The notes under the pieces are model-generated. The model saw nothing but the letters and a program-made list of their open reading frames with translations. It was not told the DNA's origin and did not search any database. From Linum tenue (Eukaryota; Streptophyta; Magnoliopsida; Malpighiales; Linaceae): 64,000 bases of DNA. The number at the start of each line of letters is the position of its first letter. The stretch's first letter is position 1. The stretch is taken from contig CAMGYJ010000004.1 of assembly GCA_946122785.1 (NCBI GenBank), positions 56,738,679-56,802,678 of the forward strand, written 5' to 3'. This document shows positions 56,470-64,000 of this stretch, one piece after another. The translations under genes and the position numbers were made by a program.

Positions 56470-58788
56470 AGAAATTCTTATTTATTATTATTATATCATC
56501 ATCATAAACACCATAACCCGCCCACATTATTATTATTATTGGTGATATAAATAAGCATCATCATTCACGTTTCTTCCATCTCAATGGAAGACAAACAAGT
56601 TAGTTAATAATAAAAAGAAGAAAAAAAAACCAATAAACTTTCCCCAACCCAAACCCGTTACCTTGTTCATAATAATTCCCCACTCCTGAACTCCATCGTA
56701 TTCCCCCATCTTCCGTTCAAACATAAACACCCAACAATGTCCCTATAGTTGAAACGGAAGCAGGAACCAAAAACAAACCTAAGAACCCCTTCAAACCAGA
56801 CTTCTTCTTCCCAACGAGACAAGCGAGCAATATCCATTTCCGTCCCGACGCACATCTCGGCGATAACCAAACGACAACACCAGAGCTTCGAACGACGCCA
56901 AGCCTTTGACGTTTCCCGGCCGATCGAGGAACGCACCCAGCCATCCCTTCTCGGAAGTCAGTAGGTGAGAACCTTGAACTCAATCCTTCTTGAGCTCGTT
57001 TAAACTCCGATTAATCAGACATACCTCGTGATGAACGTAGCTTCGACGGCGATCACGACGCATTTGATCTCAACCAAGCTTCGAAATCTTGGTACCATCG
57101 CATAGATAATTTTATAAAAGTGATAGGAGTCTTGTATATTAATTCTAGAATTTTTGGGAGATACGTTGCAGATTTTAAAAAAAATTATTAGGGTATCTAA
57201 GTTAGTTAAATAAAATAGTATTCGAGCATTATTCTGGATTTGGTAATTTTAGTCGAAGAAATATACTTGTATGTTTGTCCAGGAATTGTTGGGTGATTTT
57301 TCGAGTTGATTTGATAATTACTAAAATTTATACGATATTCATTTTAATTAATTTAATTATCGTATGCATATCTTTTATGACTTTGTTAATTTTGTGCAAG
57401 ACTAGAATATTGAATTTGTGTAGGGGAATGAAGAACTAGAAATTTAGACATTTGTATCATAGGTTTAAAAAAATTATTTATTAAATAAGAAGGAGGGGTA
57501 ATTAAGGTATAAATTATAGTTAATGATTTAGGGTTATGTTTTAAGTTATTAGAAGTCAGAATTAGTAGTTTGAGGGGTAAGGAATTTTTGTAAAGTTCAT
57601 GATAATTTTTATGAGATTTATGCAAAGGATTATCCAATTAGTTAGGATGAGTTAAAGCCTTTTTAAAGAATTATGGGACTAAGCGAGGAGAACGGGAAAT
57701 TTTGCGGAATAGCGACTAAAGGAAATTTAATCTCGATTTATAGGATCAAGGAGGCGATCAAATTAAGGGATCACACGTCAAAGGAAGTAAAGTATCGGCA
57801 CTTGAGAGGTGAGTGTAAAGGGGGTAAAATCTCCGTCGAGGTCTTTTAGTTTATGCCTTTTTAATTCAGTTATGTTATTTAATTTTCAAGTAAGCGCGAT
57901 TATGTGTGTGAGGCATCCCACCGCCTACTCAAGGTGGAGGCACGCGTTGTGCTATGTATGTGTGTGTGTTTATGTGTATGGATGATGATAACTGAACCCC
58001 CGGGCGGTTGGGCCACTACTGGACGCGGTAGATGGTCAGGTCACTGCTGGACGGCGAGACGTAACGCAGCAGTTGATCGAGTATGTTGTGGTCACTACTG
58101 GACGGCGAGACGTAACGCAGTAGTTGACGGGCATGGGCTGGACGGCGAGACGTAACGCAGTGCCATTGCCGAGTATGGGTATGCAACCGGACGGCGAGAC
58201 GTAACGCGGTTGGCATACTAGGGTAGGACACCGGACGGCGAGACGTAACGCGGTGGTCCTAGTGTTTGTGTTTGAGTTAAGGATATAAGTCGAGAACTTC
58301 TTCGAGTGAAGTTGAAATGAGTTATTAAGGATGAAAGTGAGAACGACTTTCATCTAAGGAAAGGAAATGCTAATAACGTGTTTTAGTAAGGAGATTTCTT
58401 AGACAAAGACCTTAGGAAGTAACGACGAGACTGACCCCTTCTCACCCACCAGGTGTGGAAAGGGGAAGAGGACGTAACCAGCACGAGGAGGTTAATCGGG
58501 AAGATCAGCCGCGTCGAGCGTGAAGATGTCAGAAGGATCAGGGTAACGCGATGAGACTATCCCTCTTAACTGTTCTTATTAATGTCTTTCTGAGTATACT
58601 GGGAAACTCGAGACTGTGTTTTTTTTTAAGTGGTTTGGATTGTAATTGCCCAAGTACTTAGGGCCTTTCATTGGAAATTCTTATTTATTGTCAGTTTGAT
58701 TTTCAAAAAGTGGTTTAAGTTGCTCCGGAGTAACCGGTTTTTGGTTTTGCTTATGGTTTGGTTTGTCGAAAAAGATCGGGATGTTTCA
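56470..58788 (+). mobile_element. Ty3/gypsy 5' LTR region
   Basis: The right end TGTTTCA at 58788 is followed by TTT and a primer binding site. The left end lies between 56470 and 56540 and is not exactly fixed; the R1 repeat is cut there. A possible promoter GATATAAATAAGCATC lies at 56541. The LTR contains a CT-poor coding-like patch (56700-56990), AT-rich middle sequence, and a hairpin array (58013-58262). A length of about 2.3 kb is within the range known for long-LTR chromovirus-like elements. No second LTR copy was found in the window, so the element is truncated. Confidence 0.6.
58013..58262 (+). repeat. Array of five hairpins with a constant 19-nt loop and variable stems
   Basis: The core GGACGGCGAGACGTAACGC occurs without change at 58049, 58100, 58140, 58189 and 58233 (core starts; spacing 51, 40, 49, 44). 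A shortened relic lies at 58018-58034. Each core is bounded by its own complementary arms: GGTCA-CTGCT/AGCAG-TTGATC, GTCA-CTACT/AGTAGTTGAC, ATGG-GCT/AGTGCCAT, GTATGCAACC/GGTTGGCATAC, TAGGACACC/GGTGGTCCTA. Stems differ in sequence but stay paired, generally with one unpaired base in the 3' arm. See findings. Confidence 0.9.
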
Positions 58789-58791
58789 TTT

Positions 58792-58803
58792 TGGTATCAG
58801 AGC
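58792..58803 (+). other. Primer binding site for initiator Met tRNA
   Basis: TGGTATCAGAGC, the standard plant retrotransposon primer site complementary to the 3' end of initiator tRNA-Met, three bases after the LTR end. Confidence 0.9.
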
Positions 58804-58958
58804 CTGCATTCCTCTGTTTCTTGGTCTCCAAGAAATACTGGAATGACGATTTGAATTTTCAAAGGTTAAGTTTTAACGGGGAAAGGGAATTTTCTGGAAA
58901 AAAAAATGGTTGGCCAACCGATTTGAAGAGGTTTATAGAGTTTCCAGTATACTCAAGC

Positions 58959-59879
58959 ATGATAAGACAAATGAATGTGGTTCTAACAAGGGTACTACTT
59001 ACTTGCAGAGCAAGTAACGTGCATGTTAATCCCGTGGTGGCTAGGAACCCCCCGGATTACATAGCTTTCCGGAGGAGAGGAGTAGTAGACTTTGATGGGG
59101 ATCGCTCGACGGATGCAAGTGAGGTGGAGAAATGGCTGGCAAAGGTCACGCGCACGTTGACCGAAATGCGGGCAGATGATGAGGATAGGGTACTGCTGAT
59201 GGTATCCCTACTGCAAGATGCGGCATACAATTGGTGGGAAACCCAACCAGCCAGTCGAGTGGACCCACCAGCCATCACCTGGCCAGAGCTGGTGCAGAGA
59301 TTCCGCGACCATTTTGTGCCCGAGGCCTACCGTCTCGGCAAGCAGAGGGAGTTCATATTGATCAAGCAGAGATGGGGCAATGAAGGCAAGGAGGGCATTG
59401 CGGAGTATACCTCGCGTTTCGAGAAGCTACTGCCCTATGGAGGACCCCAATTCCAAGGGGAGGTGGCCCAACGTGTCCACTATTTGGAGAGTCTGAAGCC
59501 TGCCCTTAAGAAGCAGTTGAGCATGCTGGCATGGAACAGTCGGGAGGAGATTTATCAGGCGGCTCTTCGGATAGAGAGGGCTGACACACCTGTGCATGAA
59601 GAAGGGATACAGCGAGAGGGAAGCAAGAGAAAGGCAAGTAGCATGCCAGCGTGGTCTGGCCAGCCCAGTCAGTACAGAAGGAGGCCGAGCGGTACCATTA
59701 GCTTTGGGGGTACTCAGAGTCAGACCGGCTCGGTCCGGCCTGGTCAAACTTTCAGCAATGGAGGTATTTGCAACCAGTGTGGGCGGGATCACTCAGGGGA
59801 GTGTAGGCAGCCCCCCAGGGTCTGCTATAACTGTAACGAGCCTGGGCATTTTGCCAGAGAATGCCCCTGGAGAGGCTGA
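58959..59879 (+). CDS. Ty3/gypsy gag (capsid plus zinc knuckle), ends at an in-frame TGA
   Basis: The start is taken at the first in-frame ATG after the primer site (58959). The longer frame from 58758 starts inside the LTR and is not a real start. The protein has 306 residues. It has the Retrotrans_gag domain (PF03732): FDGDRSTDASEVEKWLAKV, NWWETQ, ITWPELVQRFRDHFVPEAY, EFILIKQ, GIAEYTSRFEKL, RVHYLESLKPALKKQLSML. A basic Ser/Gly-rich linker follows, then CNQCGRDHSGECR and a classic CCHC knuckle CYNCNEPGHFARECP. Gag packages the element RNA. The TGA at 59877-59879 follows PWRG; the same frame continues to 60122 with GRRTGWFDRTDRNRDQG and PPKVFAMQGIEGD. The KVFAM piece is the usual gag-protease linker. 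No protease or reverse transcriptase follows. Confidence 0.85.
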   Translation: MIRQMNVVLTRVLLTCRASNVHVNPVVARNPPDYIAFRRRGVVDFDGDRSTDASEVEKWLAKVTRTLTEMRADDEDRVLLMVSLLQDAAYNWWETQPASRVDPPAITWPELVQRFRDHFVPEAYRLGKQREFILIKQRWGNEGKEGIAEYTSRFEKLLPYGGPQFQGEVAQRVHYLESLKPALKKQLSMLAWNSREEIYQAALRIERADTPVHEEGIQREGSKRKASSMPAWSGQPSQYRRRPSGTISFGGTQSQTGSVRPGQTFSNGGICNQCGRDHSGECRQPPRVCYNCNEPGHFARECPWRG

Positions 59880-60122
59880 CAAGGAATGGCTCAGTCCGAG
59901 CAGTCTGTCCAGGGTGGTGGAGCGAGGACTCACGCAGGACCACGATTTGGCGGCCAGCCAAACCGCTCCTTCCAGAGCCAGGGAAGACGCACCGGGTGGT
60001 TCGACCGCACTGATCGGAACAGGGACCAGGGGCCTCCAGCAGGAGGGCCGCCAAAGGTGTTTGCCATGCAAGGGATAGAGGGAGACAGTGGTGGCGGTGG
60101 AGGGGACGAGCAAGCACATTGA
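59880..60122 (+). pseudogene. Continuation of the gag frame after the TGA
   Basis: 81 codons in frame with gag (QGMAQSEQSVQGGGARTHAG ... DEQAH), ending TGA at 60120-60122. The KVFAMQ motif marks the linker before protease in gypsy polyproteins. The protease itself is missing, so the element is cut or naturally gag-only at this point. Confidence 0.6.
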
Positions 60123-61050
60123 TGTGAGCATGTGAAGAAATGGGAAGACTGTGGAGAAGGAGTATTTGGTTTAAGCATAGACCGCTAGTTGGTTGTTTTT
60201 CCTCAAAGGACCGCTAGTATTGTTTGCAATAGATGTAAATTAGAATGTTTGGAATTACAACTTTGGTTGGTTTTGAATCTTGAGACTATTTCCCTTAACC
60301 AAAACTAAAAAGTAAAAACTATGTGGCTATACTAGTAGGCGGTTATCGGCTTTTTAATGGGTTAACAACTAAGCAAAATATAACTAACCGAAATCGAATC
60401 ACTAAAAAATTATGGGTTAACCACTAATTATCATTATCGGTTTTAACCGATAAATCAAATACAGTAGCTAAGGCGATTATGCAGATTATGTTCCCCTAAT
60501 TACCTCAAAATCTCAAAAGACTATAAATACCCGATTGATTGGATTTTATTTTCAATTACACAAGTCAACACATAAACTGAAGCACCAGAACTTATTGTTT
60601 TCTTTTGAACAGAGCCAGAACAAAATCCCCCTTGGCTGGTCCATGGATTGATGGATGGGGGAGCAAGCACAATCCATTGCGTCATCTATCCACTGGCTAA
60701 TCAAACTAATTAAATATTTTGATGCACCTTTTCATTTAAATTAACATATCAATTTAGAACAATAATTAGGCGGTTGTTGTTTTGTTGAGAAACTTTGCTC
60801 CTGATTGTGATTAGGATTGAAGAAAACTAACCAATAATTGACGAGGACTCGACCTTCTCAGTGCACACTCTAATAAAAATAATCAACCATGAGTCCATGA
60901 CACACCCACGTTCATGTCTCAATTCTCATGTAATGTTGATTATATATAATGAATTATTTTTGTGAATTATTAGCTGCCCGCTGGTTGGATTTTCATTTCT
61001 TTAATTTCTTCTTTTTCGTTTTTAGTAATCAACAATGTAACTGAGCTAAT
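60123..61050. other. Intergenic after the gag, with a palindromic patch
   Basis: Between 60315 and 60480, words GGTTATCGG, GGTTAAC, TTATCGGTTTTAACCGATAA and complements cluster, as in the hAT-like elements, but no ends or target duplication were found. A CTATAAATACCC box lies at 60522-60533 with no ORF after it. Confidence 0.35.
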
Positions 61051-62273
61051 CACTGTATCAAGTGCGATATAAACTTTACCTTTTCCCTCGTCGCCCGCCA
61101 GACAACCGCCAGACCAGCCCCATCGCCGAACCGCCAGGCCGTCATTGCGCCATCCATTGTCGATCTCCTACGCCGTTGCTCCACCTCATCATCGCGGCGC
61201 CGCCATGCTGGCCGTCTCGGGTCGAAGAAGAGAGAAGAAAGAAAGTGAAGGGCAGCCGTTGAGAGAAAAGAAAAGGGTGTGGCGATCTGAAGGTTGGAGA
61301 CCGGAGGCCAGATCTGGGAGGTCCGTTGCTGCCGGCCGCGGCAGGGGAACAATAAGTTCTCCATCGCAGTCGATGGGTTCGGATGATGATGGTTGATCAT
61401 GGTGGCGGCTCTGTTCGCCACTACTGGTGGTTTCTTGGTTGAGATGTCGAAGAAGAAGATCCCCTCCTCGTGGTCTCCTGGCTTCTTCTTTTGTTGCCTT
61501 GGGATCCCGCCGCCTCCTGCTCTTGATTATCAATTGCACTCTTCTTTGAGTACCAGGCTCGCCTAGTTGCGAGCAAAGTCAGGGACACTGGATTGGATCT
61601 CCCTGACGCGTTGAGCTACTTTCTATGTTTCGGTATTCAGATTACCGCCTATGGCTTATGGGCCTGTTTGACTCCGTTTTCATGGAGATACAGAGTGCCA
61701 TAGAGCGACTCTATTTTGTTTGTTCGTTTTGTAGGACTCCCCAACGACAGGAATGCTGCTACAGCGGTGCCATGGTTGGCAGTTTGGCCAGTATGCAGCA
61801 ACGGCGATTCCCGGCCATTCCCTCTTCCCATTCCCAATTCCGGTATCCAACATTCGGTGGCAGTTACAAGTTCGAAGCCTACAATCTTTGGTGCAAAATG
61901 ATTTGGTCGGTTACAATACCAGGGCAGTTACAAATTTGCTGAATAGGCGGTTCCAATCCTAACCACGTTTAGCTAAGTCTTCTACCTCTTACTAATTATA
62001 TATTTCATTATTATAATGTTTACATTTGTGTTTGGTATTTTTGCTGTGGTGTTGCTTTGGTTTTGTATTCGCTTATTTTATGCATCTTGCTTATATTAAG
62101 GAATTGCTTTTCGTTAGGCCTGGAGTGTAATTTCTCTAAGAGCCGGTTTTGGTATTTTTTTGGGATGTAGACGGCGGAGTTCGCATAGCTTGTTGAGCAA
62201 TTGGTGGCATGTGGAGCAATTGGTGGCAACCTGGTGGTACTTGAGTGTTATTTTGCCCCTTTGAGGGTCGTTT
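61051..62273. other. Unassigned GC-rich block and AT-rich follow-on
   Basis: 61070-61540 is GC-rich with overlapping open frames on both strands (for example 61421-61050 minus, with a basic Arg-rich part RRDDEVEQRRRRS). It looks like the leader region of a retroelement but no domain is recognisable. 61560-62270 has no supported feature. Confidence 0.35.
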
Positions 62274-62570
62274 GTGTTTTTGCAGGTAGCTTGCATATCA
62301 GATCTACTCCTAGCCTATTGGAACCCGACTTATCAACTATGTGAAGTTTGTACTTGGCGGAGTGGTATTTCAAGAAGTTTTTCAAAAGAAGACTTCATTT
62401 GCGTTTATTCGTTTATTTATGTTTCTAGGCATACTAACAGGGCTGCCCATTGCGTGGCGAAAACAGCTCTTGCATCGGCTAATCAGCATATGGCTGAGTT
62501 CCGTTATCTTCTTTTTAATCCATTGTAATGCCCTATCTAATACATTCTACCTTAGCCAAAAAAAACAATG
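62274..62570 (+). pseudogene. LINE-like RNase H end fragment
   Basis: The frame reads SKEDFICVYSFIYVSRHTNR, AAHCVAKTALASANQHM, FRYLLFNPL before a TAA. This is the end of an RNase H domain (F....V.R..N.AAH.VAK.AL). It is followed by CCTTAGCCAAAAAAAAC, an A-rich LINE-style tail. It is distinct from the family at 3243 and 62716. The catalytic part is missing. Confidence 0.55.
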
Positions 62571-62715
62571 TAACTGAGCTATCTTTGGAATTGTTTAGGA
62601 AACATATCAAACTTCTTGTTTACTGTTAAAACTAACAATTAAATTGACCATCAATTATCTGGCGAGTGATGACTAACTATCTTTCACCAAAGCAACACGT
62701 TAATATATATAAAGA

Positions 62716-63343
62716 AGAATGCGGTTCTCTGGCGGATATGGCGTTCTCGGAATTGGGTGGTCTTTGAAGGTAAGCAGTTTGGATTTCCTGCCCTGATGCG
62801 CCAGTATCACCAGCAATATGAGTGGATCCGATTGCCGGTGGATAAATCTCCTCAAGTTTCGGTTCATCGGCCCGTCACCCGGGGTTCGGAGGTGGAGGCT
62901 GGGTGTGTTTGCATGTGGGACGGGGCGGTTAGGAGTGGGTCGCACTCGGCTGGTGGGATAGTTTTGATGTCCCCTGACAGGGCTGTGCTGATGGTGAGGG
63001 GAGTTCAATTTGATTGCATTGATGACCCGCTTGTGGTTGAGACGATTATGCTTCGGGAGGCATTGGTGTGGTGTCTGGAGCACAATTTCACGAATGTTAT
63101 ATTTGAAGGGGATGCGAAGGTGGTCATAGACAAAGTAACCATGCTGATGCCAGGGATAATCAGGTGGGGGCGGTGCTGGAAGAAATCATTGATTATTTTG
63201 CCCTTCATCCTGGTTTTCGTGTTCGATTCGTAGGTCGGCGTAGTAATAGGGTAGCCCACTTGGTGACTAGAAAGGCCCTCTCATTGTACCCGAATAGGAG
63301 TCGTGTTTTTGATTTTCAGAACTGGCTGTCGTCCAGGATGTAA
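62716..63343 (+). pseudogene. LINE ORF2 C-terminus (zf-RVT end plus RNase H), frameshifted
   Basis: It starts inside ORF2 (LWRIWRSRNWVVFEGKQFGF), then MRQYHQQYEWIRLPVD, MWDGAVRSGSHSAGGIVLM (catalytic Asp), LREALVWCLEHNF (Glu) and FEGDAKVVIDKV (Asp). At about 63140 one base is missing; the next frame continues GAVLEEIIDYFALHPGFRVR, RRSNRVAHLVTRKALSLY and NWLSSRM before TAA at 63341-63343. The 3' tail (ATCTTTTGTCAAAA then AT repeats) matches the copy at 3243-3833. It is a 5'-truncated L1-type insertion. Confidence 0.8.
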
Positions 63344-63382
63344 CTATCTCTTTGGTTTGATCAATATATGATTATCTTTTGT

Positions 63383-63386
<4 letters not shown>

Positions 63387-63430
<44 letters not shown>
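63387..63430. repeat. (AT)n microsatellite at the LINE 3' tail
   Basis: About 21 AT units directly after the LINE tail, followed by an A-rich run. It probably grew from the tail. Confidence 0.85.
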
Positions 63431-63434
<4 letters not shown>

Positions 63435-64000
63435 AAGAAGTTGAGTTACTGTTGCCTAATCTTGCAAGTTGATTGGGCAACTATCATTTTTACATTTTCA
63501 TACCCAAATTTAATTAAATTACTACTTAGTTACTATGATATACATTTTACATTTTGATACCCCAAATTTAATTTTAATGTAAAATTATTGAACAATTATG
63601 TTTTGTTATCTAAATTTTATGAGCTTTTCGTACCTACAATTTTTTTAAAATTTAAATATTGGTTTAATGTTTAGATTTCACTTGAATCCATCAATCCAAT
63701 CCCAATCCTTTTGAATCAATACATAAATCCAATCTATCATAACAAAAAATATAAATTTAGTTTGTACCATGCAAGATGTTGTATTACTCAACTGAAGGAG
63801 AAGATTCGACCATTTTATATTTGCTCATTGCGTGAAACATTAAATAAATGATAAAAGAGAGACGACTCTAAAATATTACAAGAGCGACTTTATAAACTCA
63901 TTTAGTACATTTACGGGGTACTAAACAAACTTTTACTAACTACATGCAACAAATTAGGTGACATCTACATAAACAAGTGTCAATAAATTGCTACGGTGAA
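63431..64000. other. AT-rich intergenic stretch to the right edge
   Basis: The part at 63670-63740 has AATCCATCAATCCAATCCC words like the 5381-5773 element, so a relative may be present in decayed form. No coding sequence seen. Confidence 0.4.

Noticed and set aside
58013..58262. CRISPR-like array
   Set aside because: The 19-nt core repeats with variable intervals, but the intervals are self-complementary arms and the setting is a plant LTR; hairpin array is the right description.
57904..58353. ORFs across the hairpin array (WTARRNA and RYVSPSS repeats)
   Set aside because: They arise from the repeated 19-nt core read in different frames; the frame changes from unit to unit because spacing is 51, 40, 49 and 44.
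58792..58803. TGGTATCAGAGC taken as part of a tRNA gene
   Set aside because: No cloverleaf surrounds it; its position after the LTR end makes it a retrotransposon primer site.
58758..58958. Start of the gag frame at 58758
   Set aside because: This ATG lies in the LTR, before the primer binding site at 58792; the gag start must be downstream.

Overview
This is nuclear DNA from a flowering plant, probably a eudicot. The species cannot be read from the sequence. The evidence is one GRAS transcription factor gene, one class III peroxidase gene with GT-AG introns, and plant-type transposable elements (Ty3/gypsy, Ty1/copia, L1-type LINEs, hAT, Mutator-like, Helitron). Only two ordinary host genes are convincing: an intronless SCL32-like GRAS gene at 9214-10635 (+) and a three-exon secretory peroxidase at 18306-20465 (-). 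Almost everything else is transposon tissue of different ages, much of it nested.

Layout. 1-1183: 5' end of a Ty3/gypsy element on the minus strand (LTR plus an open gag that leaves the window). 1343-5773: MITEs, a 944 bp hAT-like element inside a LINE tail, and a second LINE tail. 5774-9213: dispersed repeats, then the GRAS leader. 9214-10635: GRAS gene. 10950-17046: LINE scraps, repeat families, a 1.1 kb TIR element carrying an ORF, and a hAT transposase pseudogene split by another hAT insertion. 18306-20720: peroxidase and its promoter. 21310-23760: repeats and a copia LTR. 24264-27677: a 5'-truncated LINE with a 14 bp target duplication, itself hit by a hAT-like element. 29379-32230: two related Mutator-like elements 91 bp apart, each with its own 9 bp duplication. 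32745-38485: a decayed Mutator-like element with long inverted ends and a plant mobile domain pseudogene. 40982-42406: a transposon inside a transposon inside a transposon. 42600-46330: a Helitron helicase pseudogene broken by two hAT-like insertions. 47268-54746: more hAT-like elements, an Athila-type fragment and Mutator-type MITEs. 55230-60122: a LINE ORF1 scrap, then a Ty3/gypsy LTR, primer binding site and gag. 62274-63435: two LINE tails.

Two observations stand out. First, the Ty3/gypsy LTR near 58.0-58.26 kb holds five tandem copies of an invariant 19-nt core (GGACGGCGAGACGTAACGC). Each copy sits between different arms that are nevertheless complementary to each other, which looks like five covarying hairpins with one constant loop. 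Second, at least eight non-autonomous elements share a TIR start (TAGGGNTG) and duplicate 8 bp. Each carries its own private subterminal repeat vocabulary, matched between its two ends but different from element to element.

Limits. Coordinates of elements with stated target duplications were read base by base. Boundaries of degenerate repeats are approximate. Family names rest on remembered motif patterns, not on a database search.
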